Positions 6,411-16,293 of a DNA stretch of 64,000 nucleotides are shown piece by piece (position 1 is the stretch's first letter; every line of letters begins with the position of its first letter). Where the stretch lies: the NCBI RefSeq assembly GCF_007954425.1, contig NZ_CP042345.1, positions 2,540,001 to 2,604,000 of the forward strand, given 5' to 3'. The position numbers and the translations under genes were made by a program. The notes beneath the pieces were generated by a model. The model worked only from the letters and a program-made list of their open reading frames with translations. It was not told where the DNA came from and did no database searches. Origin of the DNA: Novosphingobium ginsenosidimutans. GTDB taxonomy: Bacteria > Pseudomonadota > Alphaproteobacteria > Sphingomonadales > Sphingomonadaceae.

Positions 6411-8384
6411 ATGACACTCGACCCGTCCCGCCTCGCACCCATGGCAAATGCCATCCGTGCGCTTTCGATGGACGCGGTCCAGGCGGCCAACTCCGGCCAC
6501 CCTGGTATGCCGATGGGCATGGCCGATGTCGCGACAGTGCTCTTTTCGCAGTTCCTGAAGTTCGACCCCGCCGCGCCGAAATGGCCGGACCGCGACCGCT
6601 TTGTGCTCTCGGCCGGGCATGGTTCGATGCTGATCTATTCGCTGCTGCACCTGACCGGTTATGCCGCGCCGACGATGGATGACATCCGCAATTTCCGGCA
6701 GCTGGGCAGCCCCTGCGCCGGGCATCCTGAGAACTTCGAGTTGCCGGGGGTGGAGTGCACTACTGGGCCGTTGGGTCAGGGTCTCGCCATGGCCGTTGGG
6801 ATGGCGCTGGCCGAGCGTCACCTCAACGCCCAGTTCGGTGATAGCCTGGTCGATCACAAGACCTGGGTCGTCGCTGGCGATGGCTGCCTGATGGAAGGGA
6901 TCAATCACGAGGCGATTGGTCTTGCCGGCCATCTCAAGCTCGATCGGCTCAAGGTGCTGTGGGACGATAACCGGATCACAATTGATGGCGATACCGACCT
7001 TTCGACCAGCGAGGATATCGCCGCGCGGTTCAAGTCAGCAGGTTGGCACGTCACTTCGTGCGATGGCCATGACTTTGCCGACATTGCGCGCGCCCTGGCT
7101 GAGGCCGAAGCTGCCGACAAGCCGTCGCTGGTTGCCTGCCGGACCGTGATTGGGAAGGGCGCGCCCAACAAGCAGGGCGGCCACAATGTCCACGGCGCGC
7201 CGCTTGGCGCGGATGAAATCGCGGCTGCTCGGGAATACCTTGGCTGGACCGCTGCGCCATTCGAAGTTCCGGCGGAAATCCTGGCCGATTGGCGCTCGCT
7301 TGGCGCCAAGGGCGCTGCGACCCGGGCGGCATGGGAAGCGCGGCTGGTCGCCGATGCCCAGGGTGCCGAGTTCATGCGCCGGATGGCGGGTGAACTGCCG
7401 GCGGACAAGGGCGCGGCGCGTGATTATATGGCCTCGCTGGTCGCCGAGCCGCCCAAGGTTGCGACGCGCAAGTCCAGCGAAATGGCGCTTGAGGCCTTGA
7501 CTGCGGCGATCCCCGAATTGGTGGGCGGTTCAGCTGACCTGACCGGCTCGAACCTGACCAAGACCAAGTCGACCGATCCACTCACTCCGGCCAATTACGG
7601 CGGACGCTATGTCTATTTTGGCATCCGTGAATTCGGCATGGCGGCTGCAATGAACGGGATGGCGCTGCATGGCGGCGTCATCCCTTATGGCGGCACTTTC
7701 CTGGTCTTCTCCGACTATTGCCGCAATGCGATCCGTCTCTCGGCAATCCAGCATGCTCGCGTCGTCTATGTCATGACGCATGACAGTCTCGGGGTGGGTG
7801 AGGATGGGCCGACTCACCAGCCGATCGAGCATGTGATGAGCCTGCGCGCGATTCCAAATCTGCTGGTCTTCCGCCCGGCCGATGCGATCGAAACTGCCGA
7901 GGCTTGGGCGCTGGCGCTTAAGGAAAGTGCGCGCCCCTCGGTTCTGGCGCTGACTCGCCAGAATCTGCCACCGCTGCGCGCGGATGCCGAAATGAAGTCG
8001 GCGCGGGGAGCATACCGGCTCAAGCCGGCGGACGCCGCGCGCAAGGTTGTGCTGGTGGCGACCGGGTCTGAAGTTTCGTTGGCGATGGATGTTGCCGCAG
8101 CGCTCGAAGGCAAGGGGATCGGGGCCGATGTCGTCTCGATGCCCTGTGCGGAGCTGTTTGACGAGCAGGACACCGCCTATCGCGCTGACCTCCTGCCTGC
8201 GGGCACGCTCAAAGTCTCGATCGAGGCCGGGGTAACGCTCGGCTGGCAGAAGTATGTCGGCGATGGCCTGACCATTGGCATTGACACCTTCGGCGCCTCC
8301 GGGCCGGCCGATCAACTGTTCAAGCATTTTGGCTTCTCAGTGGAAGCCATTGTTCCGAAAATTGAAGCCAGACTGGCTGCTTAG
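6411..8384 (+). CDS. tkt: Transketolase
   Basis: A 657-residue thiamine-diphosphate enzyme that moves two-carbon ketol units between sugar phosphates in the pentose phosphate pathway. Visible motifs are [55 protein letters not shown], the ThDP/Mg motif [16 protein letters not shown] running to [10 protein letters not shown], the second-domain TFLVFSDY, and [17 protein letters not shown]. The frame is open from 6258, but the recognisable N-terminus starts at ATG 6411, which has GGGAGAG upstream. First gene of the central carbon operon; gap follows after 14 bases. A TTGACG box at 6328-6333 may be a -35 element, but I see no good -10. Confidence 0.96.
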   Translation: MTLDPSRLAPMANAIRALSMDAVQAANSGHPGMPMGMADVATVLFSQFLKFDPAAPKWPDRDRFVLSAGHGSMLIYSLLHLTGYAAPTMDDIRNFRQLGSPCAGHPENFELPGVECTTGPLGQGLAMAVGMALAERHLNAQFGDSLVDHKTWVVAGDGCLMEGINHEAIGLAGHLKLDRLKVLWDDNRITIDGDTDLSTSEDIAARFKSAGWHVTSCDGHDFADIARALAEAEAADKPSLVACRTVIGKGAPNKQGGHNVHGAPLGADEIAAAREYLGWTAAPFEVPAEILADWRSLGAKGAATRAAWEARLVADAQGAEFMRRMAGELPADKGAARDYMASLVAEPPKVATRKSSEMALEALTAAIPELVGGSADLTGSNLTKTKSTDPLTPANYGGRYVYFGIREFGMAAAMNGMALHGGVIPYGGTFLVFSDYCRNAIRLSAIQHARVVYVMTHDSLGVGEDGPTHQPIEHVMSLRAIPNLLVFRPADAIETAEAWALALKESARPSVLALTRQNLPPLRADAEMKSARGAYRLKPADAARKVVLVATGSEVSLAMDVAAALEGKGIGADVVSMPCAELFDEQDTAYRADLLPAGTLKVSIEAGVTLGWQKYVGDGLTIGIDTFGASGPADQLFKHFGFSVEAIVPKIEARLAA

Positions 8385-8398
8385 AAGGAGTTCTTCAC

Positions 8399-9406
8399 AT
8401 GGCGATCAAGGTTGCGATCAACGGTTTCGGGCGCATCGGGCGCAATGTGGCCCGCGCAATCATCGAGCGGGCCGATCACGATCTCGAGCTGGTCTCGATC
8501 AACGATCTCGCCTCGCCAAAGGCCAATGCCATGCTGTTCCAGCGTGACTCGGTGCACGGTGCCTTCCCGGGCACGGTCGAGGTCGATGGCAATGATCTGG
8601 TGATCAATGGCAAGCGCATCCACGTGACCGCCGAGCGCGATCCGGCCAACTTGCCGCACGGCGCGCAGGGGATTGATATCGTGCTGGAGTGCACCGGCTT
8701 CTTCACCGACCGCGCCTCGTGCGAAAAGCACCTGGCTGCTGGCGCCAAGAAGGTCCTGATCTCGGCGCCCGGCAAGAATGTCGACCTGACCGTCGTCTTC
8801 GGCGTCAACCATGACAAGTTGGAAGCCGCCCACACCATCGTTTCCAACGCTTCGTGCACCACCAACTGCCTGGCGCCGTTCGCCAAGGTGCTGAACGATG
8901 CGATCGGGATCGAGCGCGGCCTGATGACCACGGTTCACGCCTATACCAACGACCAGAAGATCCTCGATCAGATCCACGAAGACCCGCGCCGCGCCCGCGC
9001 TGCCGCCATGTCGATGATCCCGACCACCACCGGTGCCGCCCGCGCCGTGGGTGAAGTGCTGCCCGAACTGAAGGGCAAGCTTGATGGTTCGGCGATCCGC
9101 GTGCCGACCCCGAACGTCTCGGTCGTCGACCTAACCTTCCAGCCCAAGCGCGACACCACCAAGGATGAAGTCAACGCCCTGCTCAAGGCTGCGGCGGAAG
9201 GTCCGCTGAAGGGCGTGCTGGGCTATTCGGACGAGCCGCTGGTCTCGATCGATTACAACCATTGCCCGAACAGCAGCACCATCGACAGCCTGGAAACGGC
9301 CGTGATCGATGGCAAGCTGGTCCGCGTGCTGAGCTGGTACGACAACGAATGGGGCTTCTCCAACCGCATGGTCGATACGGCCGGTGCGATGGGCAAGCTG
9401 CTCTAA
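8399..9406 (+). CDS. gap: Type I glyceraldehyde-3-phosphate dehydrogenase
   Basis: A 335-residue glycolytic enzyme oxidising glyceraldehyde-3-phosphate to 1,3-bisphosphoglycerate. It has the Rossmann start [16 protein letters not shown], an aspartate after beta-2 (SINDLAS, D36) that favours NAD over NADP, and the catalytic cysteine C153 in [12 protein letters not shown]. The substrate loops [10 protein letters not shown] and [20 protein letters not shown] segments follow, with the C-terminal [15 protein letters not shown]. An AGAAGGAG ribosome site lies nine bases before the ATG. Length and motifs are fully standard. Pgk follows at once. Confidence 0.97.
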   Translation: MAIKVAINGFGRIGRNVARAIIERADHDLELVSINDLASPKANAMLFQRDSVHGAFPGTVEVDGNDLVINGKRIHVTAERDPANLPHGAQGIDIVLECTGFFTDRASCEKHLAAGAKKVLISAPGKNVDLTVVFGVNHDKLEAAHTIVSNASCTTNCLAPFAKVLNDAIGIERGLMTTVHAYTNDQKILDQIHEDPRRARAAAMSMIPTTTGAARAVGEVLPELKGKLDGSAIRVPTPNVSVVDLTFQPKRDTTKDEVNALLKAAAEGPLKGVLGYSDEPLVSIDYNHCPNSSTIDSLETAVIDGKLVRVLSWYDNEWGFSNRMVDTAGAMGKLL

Positions 9407-9418
9407 GGGTTGATGAAA

Positions 9419-10621
9419 ATGGCCAGGTTCCGCACGCTCGACGATCTGGGAGACTTGACCGGCAAGGTCGCGCTGGTGCGCGTCGACCTCAACCTGCCAA
9501 TGCAGGACGGCTCGGTCACCGACGATACGCGCGTGCGGGCCGCGGCCCCAACGATCCTGGAGCTGGCGGCCAAGGGCGCCAAGGTCCTGCTCCTGGCGCA
9601 CTTTGGCCGCCCCAAGGGTGAGCGGGTTTCGACCATGTCGGTCTCGATGACGCTTGATGCGGTCCAGGCCGTGCTGGGCAAGGAAGTGATGTTCGTGCCC
9701 GAGATTGCCGGGCCGGTGGTCGCGCAGTCAGTCGGCATCCTACGTCCGGGCGATATTGCCCTGCTGGAAAACACCCGGTTCTGGAAGGGTGAGGAAAAGA
9801 ACGATCCCGAACTCGCCAAGGCGATGGCCGCCAATGGCGATATCTATGTCAACGATGCGTTTTCGGCCTCGCACCGCGCCCATGCCAGCACCGAAGGCCT
9901 GGCGCACTTGCTGCCAGCCTATGCCGGCCGGTCGATGGAAGCCGAACTCAAGGCGCTGGACGCGGCGCTCGGTACGCCAGAGCGTCCTGTCGCGGCTGTG
10001 GTCGGCGGGGCTAAGGTATCTTCGAAGCTGGATGTGCTGACTCACCTGGTGACCCAGGTCGATCACCTGATCATCGGCGGCGGCATGGCCAACACCTTCC
10101 TCGCGGCGCGCGGAGTCAATGTCGGCAAGTCGCTGTGCGAGCATGAGCTGGCCGCAACCTGCGAGCAAATCCTAGATGCGGCCGACAAGTCCGGCTGCAC
10201 GGTTCACCTGCCCTACGATGTGGTCGTGGCCAAGGAGTTTGCCGCTAACCCGGCATCCCTGCGCACCTGCAACGTCCACGAGGTTGCGGCCGACGAGATG
10301 ATCCTCGATGTCGGACCGCAGGCGGTCGAAGCCTTGGCCGACGTGCTCAAGACCTGCCGCACCTTGGTCTGGAACGGGCCGCTTGGTGCCTTTGAGATCG
10401 AGCCGTTCGATGCCGCTACCGTGGCCCTGGCCCGCAGCGCTGCTGCGTTGAGCAAGGAAGGTGTGCTCACGTCGGTCGCGGGCGGTGGGGATACCGTCGC
10501 CGCGCTCAATCACGCCGGCGTGGCTAATGATTTCACGTACATTTCGACTGCCGGCGGTGCCTTCCTGGAATGGATGGAAGGCAAGGAACTGCCCGGCGTT
10601 AAAGCGCTCGAAATAGCCTGA
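9419..10621 (+). CDS. pgk: Phosphoglycerate kinase
   Basis: A 400-residue enzyme that transfers the acyl phosphate of 1,3-bisphosphoglycerate to ADP. Motifs include [99 protein letters not shown] and the C-terminal nucleotide loop [13 protein letters not shown]. Three in-frame starts lie close together (9410 TTG, 9413 ATG, 9419 ATG). I chose 9419 because AAGGG at 9405-9409 is at normal spacing only from it. Third gene of tkt-gap-pgk-fba. Confidence 0.96.
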   Translation: MARFRTLDDLGDLTGKVALVRVDLNLPMQDGSVTDDTRVRAAAPTILELAAKGAKVLLLAHFGRPKGERVSTMSVSMTLDAVQAVLGKEVMFVPEIAGPVVAQSVGILRPGDIALLENTRFWKGEEKNDPELAKAMAANGDIYVNDAFSASHRAHASTEGLAHLLPAYAGRSMEAELKALDAALGTPERPVAAVVGGAKVSSKLDVLTHLVTQVDHLIIGGGMANTFLAARGVNVGKSLCEHELAATCEQILDAADKSGCTVHLPYDVVVAKEFAANPASLRTCNVHEVAADEMILDVGPQAVEALADVLKTCRTLVWNGPLGAFEIEPFDAATVALARSAAALSKEGVLTSVAGGGDTVAALNHAGVANDFTYISTAGGAFLEWMEGKELPGVKALEIA

Positions 10622-10678
10622 CAACAAGGGAGTTAGCGTGCTTGCGGGTCCGCCGCAGGCTCGCTATGGGCCGCCGCA

Positions 10679-10690
10679 GCATACGTATGC
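10679..10690. promoter_or_regulatory. Perfect 12-bp palindrome upstream of fba
   Basis: GCATACGTATGC is its own reverse complement. It lies 20 bases before the aldolase ATG in the only long gap (89 bases) of the glycolytic cluster. It could be a repressor site or part of a local promoter; there is no direct evidence for either. Confidence 0.35.
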
Positions 10691-10710
10691 ACAGCACAGG
10701 AACCGCACGC

Positions 10711-11598
10711 ATGAACTTCGCTGAAATGACCGCCAAGATGGCCGCCGGTGACGGCTTCATCGCCGCTCTCGACCAGTCGGGCGGTTCTACGCCGAAGGCG
10801 CTGGCCGGTTATGGCGTGGGCGAAGATGCCTGGTCGTCCGAAGCCGAGATGTTCGACCTGATCCACTCGATGCGCGAGCGGATCATCACCTCGCCGGTCT
10901 TCACTGGTGACAAGGTGATCGGTGCGATCCTGTTCGAGCGGACCATGGACGGCACAGCTGGAGGCAAGCCGGTTCCCGCCGCGCTGATCGAAAAGGGCGT
11001 GGTACCCTTCATCAAGATCGACAAGGGGCTGGAGGCTGAGGAAAACGGCGTCCAGCTGATGAAGCCGATGCCCGAGCTGGATGCGCTGCTGGCCCGTTCG
11101 AAAGCACTTGGCGTTTATGGCACCAAGGAGCGCTCGGTGATCAACTCGGCCAATGCCGCCGGGATCGCTGCCGCCGTGGCGCAGCAGTTCGAAGTGGGCC
11201 GCCAGGTCCTGGCGCACGGCATGATGCCGATCCTCGAGCCCGAGGTGAACATCAAGAGCGAAACCCGTGCCGAGTGCGATGCCATCCTGCTTGAGGAAAT
11301 GCTCAAGAACCTGGAAGGCATGGACCAGCAGGTCATGCTCAAGCTCTCGCTGCCGGTTCATCCGGGCAAGTTTGATGCGCTAGTCGATCATCCCAAGGTG
11401 CTGCGCGTCGTCGCGCTTTCAGGCGGCTACAAGCGTCCGGAAGCCTGCGTCGAGCTTTCAAAGAACCGCGGGATCATCGCCAGCTTCAGCCGTGCGCTGC
11501 TGGAAGACCTGCGCCACCAGATGAGCCAGGCCGAGTTCGATGCGGCGCTGGGCGAGGCGATCGACGCGATCCATCGCGGCTCTACGCAGAAGATCTGA
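10711..11598 (+). CDS. fba: Class I fructose-bisphosphate aldolase
   Basis: A 295-residue metal-independent aldolase that splits fructose-1,6-bisphosphate into DHAP and glyceraldehyde-3-phosphate. The sequence reads GFIAALDQSGGSTPKALAGYG and FERTMDG, then PFIKIDKGLE, and MLKLSLPVHPG, in which K211 is the probable Schiff-base lysine. The end is SFSRALLEDLRHQMSQAEFDAALGEAID. It belongs to the bacterial class I type (Staphylococcus Fda-like), not the zinc class II type more usual in bacteria. The frame is open from 10642, but ATG 10711 has AGGAA at good spacing and begins the conserved domain. Last gene of the central carbon group. Confidence 0.92.
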   Translation: MNFAEMTAKMAAGDGFIAALDQSGGSTPKALAGYGVGEDAWSSEAEMFDLIHSMRERIITSPVFTGDKVIGAILFERTMDGTAGGKPVPAALIEKGVVPFIKIDKGLEAEENGVQLMKPMPELDALLARSKALGVYGTKERSVINSANAAGIAAAVAQQFEVGRQVLAHGMMPILEPEVNIKSETRAECDAILLEEMLKNLEGMDQQVMLKLSLPVHPGKFDALVDHPKVLRVVALSGGYKRPEACVELSKNRGIIASFSRALLEDLRHQMSQAEFDAALGEAIDAIHRGSTQKI

Positions 11599-11627
11599 CG
11601 CTACCCGCTTGAATTGTCGGCGCCGCT

Positions 11628-11651
11628 CGGCTTACCCTCTGCGGTGAGCCG
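11628..11651 (+). other. Strong hairpin between fba and the HAD-PlsC gene
   Basis: CGGCTTACC (11628-11636) pairs with GGTGAGCCG (11643-11651) around a six-base loop, with one G-T pair. No T-tract follows, so it is either a 3' stabiliser or Rho-type terminator for the glycolytic mRNA, or a leader hairpin of the next gene. Confidence 0.4.
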
Positions 11652-11684
11652 GCGCGCTGTGACGTACCGGTCAGGGGAGGGCCC

Positions 11685-13172
11685 ATGGCCGGCACAGCGC
11701 GTTCGGGAAGCAGACATGGTCCGGTATCGGTGGCCGATTTGGTCAAGCGGATCGAGGCCGGGCCGCAGGGGCCCAAGAACATTGTCATCTTCGATTTCGA
11801 CGGCACGCTGATCGCGGGCTACTCCGCCAGTGCCTTCTTCCAGGCCCACCTGCGCAAAGGTGATTACAACGCCTTTGACCTGGCCGAGGCCGGGGTAGCG
11901 ATCTGGCAGTCGGTCGCCAAGGCGATCGAGATGCAGGACCTGCTCAACAAGGCGATCGCCAAGTGGAAGGGCAAGAAGGAAGCCGAACTGGTCGCGCTGG
12001 GTGAGAAGATCTTCGACAAGACCCTGTCGGACAAGGTCTACCCGGAAATGGTCACGCTGCTTCTGGCCCACCGCCGCGCCGGCCACACCATCGCCATCGC
12101 CAGCTCCGCCACACGTTTTCAGGTTGAGCCGACGGCGCGGTTCCTGGGGATCGAGCATGTCATGACCTCGACAGTTGAGGTCAAGCGCGGGGTGCTGACC
12201 GGCAAGATGCTGGAGCCGCAGATGTGGGGCAAGGGCAAGGCCGACGCGGTCAAGGCCTTCGTCAAGGCGCACAAGGCCAAGCTGGCGGACACGTGGTTCT
12301 ATGCCGATGGCGACGAAGAAATCGGGCTGATGAAAGCCGTCGGCCATCCCGTGCCGACCAACCCAGGCAAGGAACTGCAAGCGACGGCCCGCGCGGAAGG
12401 CTGGGACATTCTTCGTCATTCGAGCCGCGGTTCGACCACGCCCGAACTGCTGACCCGGACCGCGACGGGACTGATGAGCCTGTTCCCGCTGCTCTACACC
12501 GGAATCGGTGTGGGCCTGCTGACCCGCAACAAGCGCAATGCCGCCAACCTGACCCTGCCGCTGTGGGCAGACAGCGTGATGCTGGCATCCGGCGTCAAAC
12601 TGCGGGTGACAGGGCGCGAGCACCTGACCTCGCACCGGCCAGCGGTGTTCTTGTTCAACCACCGCAACAATTTCGACGCCTTCTTTGTCGGCGCGCTGGT
12701 GCGGACCGATCTTGCCTGGGTCGGCAAGGCGGAGCTCAAGAAGAACCCGATCAGCGCGATGCTCAGCCGGCTGGTGCCGGTGGCCTTTGTCGAGCGCAGC
12801 GGGGGTTCTCCGGAGGAAGCGGCCAAGGCGCTGGAGCCGGTCGCCAAGATGGTGCGCGAAGGCTGCTCGATCATGATCGCGCCGGAAGGGACGCGGGTGC
12901 GCGACATGACGGTGGATATCGGGTCCTTCAAGAAGGGTGCGTTCCATATGGCAAGAACGCTGGGGATTCCCGTGATCCCGATCGTGATCCGCAACGCGCT
13001 GGATGTCGCTGGGCGCGACGCGGTGATGCTACGCTCGGGCACGGTCGACATTGCAGTCCTGCCGCCGGTTGAGACCAAGGGCTGGACCGAGAAGAACACC
13101 GGGCAGAAGGCCGAGGAAGTGCGGCAGATGTTTATCGATACGCTGGAGAACTGGCCCGATGCAGACGACTGA
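11685..13172 (+). CDS. HAD-family phosphatase fused to 1-acylglycerol-3-phosphate acyltransferase (PlsC-like)
   Basis: A 495-residue two-domain protein. Residues 30-245 form a HAD-IB hydrolase: nucleophile motif FDFDGTL (D37, D39), motif II IASSATR, motif III ending in FYADGDEEIG. After a hydrophobic stretch (about 262-280), residues 295-495 form a PlsC/LPAAT acyltransferase with HRNNFD (H326, D331) and APEGTR (E401). The acyltransferase half should make phosphatidic acid from lysophosphatidate at the inner membrane; the phosphatase half suggests coupled dephosphorylation, as proposed for similar actinobacterial fusions. GGGGAGGG precedes ATG 11685. The following hydrolase overlaps its end by 14 bases. 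Confidence 0.88.
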   Translation: MAGTARSGSRHGPVSVADLVKRIEAGPQGPKNIVIFDFDGTLIAGYSASAFFQAHLRKGDYNAFDLAEAGVAIWQSVAKAIEMQDLLNKAIAKWKGKKEAELVALGEKIFDKTLSDKVYPEMVTLLLAHRRAGHTIAIASSATRFQVEPTARFLGIEHVMTSTVEVKRGVLTGKMLEPQMWGKGKADAVKAFVKAHKAKLADTWFYADGDEEIGLMKAVGHPVPTNPGKELQATARAEGWDILRHSSRGSTTPELLTRTATGLMSLFPLLYTGIGVGLLTRNKRNAANLTLPLWADSVMLASGVKLRVTGREHLTSHRPAVFLFNHRNNFDAFFVGALVRTDLAWVGKAELKKNPISAMLSRLVPVAFVERSGGSPEEAAKALEPVAKMVREGCSIMIAPEGTRVRDMTVDIGSFKKGAFHMARTLGIPVIPIVIRNALDVAGRDAVMLRSGTVDIAVLPPVETKGWTEKNTGQKAEEVRQMFIDTLENWPDADD

Positions 13173-13992
13173 GTTCACCTTCGTTGGCGCCGGCGGCGTG
13201 CAGATCTTCGCCACGTCATGGCTCCCAGGCGGCGCCCCGCGTGACCAACTGGTGCTGGCCCACGGCTATGCCGAACACCTTGGCCGCTACCGCGCCGTGG
13301 CCGAATTCTTCACCGCAGCGGGCTATGCGGTCCACGCGCTCGACCACCGCGGCCACGGCAAGTCGGGCGGGACGCGGGCGGTGATCGACAGTTTCGCCAA
13401 TGCCGATGCCGATATCGACCAGCTGGTGGACAAAGTTCGTGCCGATAGCGGCCTCCAGCGGATCAAGCTGGTGGGTCATTCGATGGGCGGATCGCTGGCG
13501 CTCAACTATGCGCTGAACCATCCCGAAAAGCTTTCGGGCCTGGTCTTGAGCGGCCCGGCGATTGGCGGCGGCCTGCCAAAGATCCAGAACCTGCTGCTGG
13601 CGCTGATTTCGCGCATCGCGCCCGCATTGGGGATGATCCAGCTTGATGCCGATGCCGTCAGCCGCGATCCGCAGGTGGTCGCTGCTTACAAGGCCGATCC
13701 GCTGGTCTTCCACGGCAAGGTCCCGGCCCGGACCGCGCGGGAGATGATGCATGCCGTCACTACCTATCCGCCGCGCGTGGGGGTGATGCAGCTCCCTTGC
13801 CTGCTGATGCACGGCAGCGCGGATACGCTGGTGCGCGCCGAAGATGCCCAGCCGGTTTTCGATGCGATTGCCAGCCCGGACAAGACCGTGCGGATCTTCG
13901 ATGGCCTCTATCACGAGATATTCAACGAGCCGGAGCGGCTTGAAGTGCTGGGGATTGTGAAGGATTGGCTTGGCGCGCGGGCGCCGGTTTAA
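13159..13992 (+). CDS. Alpha/beta hydrolase, monoacylglycerol lipase-like
   Basis: A 277-residue serine hydrolase. The nucleophile elbow VGHSMGGS gives S108, and the family hallmark LDHRGHGKSGG lies at about 62-71. The acid and base lie in LLMHGSADTLV (D in SAD) and GLYHEIFNEPE (H). This combination is that of the monoglyceride lipase/lysophospholipase group. ATG 13159 lies inside the end of the HAD-PlsC gene (14-base overlap), so the two are coupled, consistent with both acting on glycerolipids. The 3' end overlaps the convergent plsB by four bases. Confidence 0.85.
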   Translation: MQTTEFTFVGAGGVQIFATSWLPGGAPRDQLVLAHGYAEHLGRYRAVAEFFTAAGYAVHALDHRGHGKSGGTRAVIDSFANADADIDQLVDKVRADSGLQRIKLVGHSMGGSLALNYALNHPEKLSGLVLSGPAIGGGLPKIQNLLLALISRIAPALGMIQLDADAVSRDPQVVAAYKADPLVFHGKVPARTAREMMHAVTTYPPRVGVMQLPCLLMHGSADTLVRAEDAQPVFDAIASPDKTVRIFDGLYHEIFNEPERLEVLGIVKDWLGARAPV

Positions 13993-16292
13993 CCGCCCAG
14001 CGCCTCGCGGCACTGCACTTCGATCGCATCGAGCGCGGCCAGCGTGGCGCGCAGCACCCGGGAGCGGCCTTCGCGCCGCGCGGCAAGGTCCGGCCCCGGT
14101 TCGACCAGCCGGACATTGCTCGCCACTTGCCAGGCCGTGGCGAAGAGCTGTCGGGAGACCGCTTCTGGATTGCGGATGGTTTTTTCCAGCAGGTATTGCC
14201 GGCCAAGGCCGTCCGCAGCGGTAAGCACATCCTTCTCCTGCGCCGCAACATCGACCGGCAGGGTAAGCAGCACGTCAAGGACGATGCGATAGGCCTCCAG
14301 GAACGGCCGCAGCGCGGCATGGGCGAGGCCGACGCCGAAGATCGTATCCAGCACTTCGCGGCCGGAATTGGCCTCGGCCAGCTTGTGGCGCCAGTCGCGG
14401 TCGATCAGGTCCATTTCGGCTGCCAGGCCCTCTTCGAAAGCCGGACGCTCGCGGAAGAAGAACTCGAACTTCAGCGATTCGCGCAGGGCCACGGCGGTCT
14501 CGAAGAACTTGTCCTCCCGTTTGGCCGGGCTGGAGGCCATCGCGCCCAGCGCAGCGACTTCACAGATTGCCCGCTCAAGGACGAAGTGGAGCATCGAATT
14601 CCGATAGAAGGCGGCACCGATGTGTTGCCCCTCTGCGATGCCGTAGACCGGGGTCGGACCCCCTTCGAAGCGGGTGACGACGCCGGATGCCATCAGCGTA
14701 TCGAGCACAGCGCCAAGCCGCTCGGAATCGTGCAGCACCGCACTGTCGGCCAGGGGCTGAGCGCGTTTGCGGGCATGTTCGACCAGCATGGCGACAAACT
14801 TGGCCAGCCGCTCGCGCGGGATCGAACGGCCGCCGGTGGCCAGCAGAGCGAATGTTACCAGGGCGATCCCGGTAATCGGCGTCGCCTGGTTGATCCGCCA
14901 GGATACCGCCAGCGACAGCTTCTGCAGGGCTAGTTGGGCTTCAGGCGTCTTGTAGTTACCATCCGGATCGGGCGGACCCAGCGCCTCGCGCATGGAGAGC
15001 GGTTCGGCCACCCGGAGATAGGCCTTGCCATAAGACGTGCGCAGGCTGCGCAGGTAACGCAGCATCCAGCCCAGGTTTTCCGGCTTCTTCTTGCCGCCCT
15101 TGGCCTCGTTGGCAAAGTCCTTGGTCTCGTAGACCTGGTCATAGGCCAGGGCGACCGGAACCAGCATGATGTCCTCGATCCTGCCCTGGCGATAGGCATC
15201 GACCACATAGGTTAGGAGGCCCAGCTTGGGCGGCAGCAGCTTGCCGGTGCGGGAACGGGTGCCTTCCGGGAACCACGAAAGATTGAACCGCCGTTCGATC
15301 AAGTAAGCGAGGTATTCGCGCAGGACGAAGCGATAGGTCGCATTTTCGCGGATATCCCTACGCAGGAAGATATAGCCGGCGCGGCGCATGATCGGGCCCA
15401 TCGGCCAGAACGACATGTTGATTCCGGCAAACAGGCTGGGCAGCGGCAGGCCATGATCGGCCAGCACGGTGTTGACCACCGGGGCATCGACATTGGCCTT
15501 GTGCGCCGGAAGGATCAGCGCCGGGTAGCGGGCAAAGACATCGTGGAGCTTGGCCAACTCGTTTGGCACAACGTCGACAGTGCCATAAGCCTTCTCGTAA
15601 GCCGCCCGGAAAAAGCGCAGCATGCCTTCGATCGCGAAGGGATTGTGGCCGGTGCGCAGCTCTTCCAGATAGCCGCGCGCTTCGGCCAGCAGCTCGCTCT
15701 CGCGGCGGCCGGTTTCTTCGGCGAGGCGGGCAAGGCCAGCGGTGAACCCCGGCGCCGCGATCAGGTCGGCCGGCTCGACCCGGGGCATCTTGTAGCGCGC
15801 GCCGTAAAGCGGATACTCCGCCCGCTCGAGCGATAACTCAGCCTGCCGCGCGACGAAATCGGCAAAGTCGGTGCCACGCCCGCCGGTCCGCTGCTTCCAG
15901 CGCGCGCGGAGCAAGCCCAGTGCGGCCGGCTCAGCCACGACGATGCGCCAGCGCGGATCGGCGGCGTCTTTCTCGCGGCGCTTGATGCTCTCGGATGGTT
16001 CGCGCGGATCGCCAAGGCCCAGCAGGGCGCGCCAGCCGCTGCCTTCGCCCTTGCGCGGCAACCAGGCCACGCGGAGCGGGGCGAGTTCGACGGCATCGTC
16101 ATCCAGCGAAGCGACCAGCCGTGCTACCTCAGTGGAGAAAGGCGCTTCGCTGCGTTCAATCACGACAAGCCGTCCGGTCAGTCTCGCCGTGTGTCGTTCC
16201 AGCAATTCCCGCTCAGTCGCGCCGCGATAGAGCGCCAGGAAGATCCGTCCAATCTGCGGTTCGCTTTCGGGTGGGGAGACGGCGGTAGCCAT
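13989..16292 (-). CDS. plsB: Glycerol-3-phosphate 1-O-acyltransferase
   Basis: A 767-residue membrane-associated enzyme carrying out the first acylation of sn-glycerol-3-phosphate. The acyltransferase core shows LPAHKANVDAP (H264, D269 of the HX4D motif), GPIMRRAGYIFLRRD and SWFPEGTRSRTGKL (E343). A long C-terminal helical region follows, as in the PlsB rather than the PlsY family. It is one base from the upstream gpsA stop on the same strand, an arrangement that puts substrate formation (gpsA) and use (plsB) in one operon. The length is close to that of E. coli PlsB. Confidence 0.92.
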   Translation of the reverse strand: MATAVSPPESEPQIGRIFLALYRGATERELLERHTARLTGRLVVIERSEAPFSTEVARLVASLDDDAVELAPLRVAWLPRKGEGSGWRALLGLGDPREPSESIKRREKDAADPRWRIVVAEPAALGLLRARWKQRTGGRGTDFADFVARQAELSLERAEYPLYGARYKMPRVEPADLIAAPGFTAGLARLAEETGRRESELLAEARGYLEELRTGHNPFAIEGMLRFFRAAYEKAYGTVDVVPNELAKLHDVFARYPALILPAHKANVDAPVVNTVLADHGLPLPSLFAGINMSFWPMGPIMRRAGYIFLRRDIRENATYRFVLREYLAYLIERRFNLSWFPEGTRSRTGKLLPPKLGLLTYVVDAYRQGRIEDIMLVPVALAYDQVYETKDFANEAKGGKKKPENLGWMLRYLRSLRTSYGKAYLRVAEPLSMREALGPPDPDGNYKTPEAQLALQKLSLAVSWRINQATPITGIALVTFALLATGGRSIPRERLAKFVAMLVEHARKRAQPLADSAVLHDSERLGAVLDTLMASGVVTRFEGGPTPVYGIAEGQHIGAAFYRNSMLHFVLERAICEVAALGAMASSPAKREDKFFETAVALRESLKFEFFFRERPAFEEGLAAEMDLIDRDWRHKLAEANSGREVLDTIFGVGLAHAALRPFLEAYRIVLDVLLTLPVDVAAQEKDVLTAADGLGRQYLLEKTIRNPEAVSRQLFATAWQVASNVRLVEPGPDLAARREGRSRVLRATLAALDAIEVQCREALGG

Positions 16293-16293
16293 G

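Noticed and set aside
11601..12947. 448-codon open frame on the minus strand
   Set aside because: It lies wholly antisense to the HAD-PlsC fusion, whose catalytic motifs are intact. The translation is rich in His, Arg and Gln with no recognisable motif, as expected for a high-G+C shadow frame.
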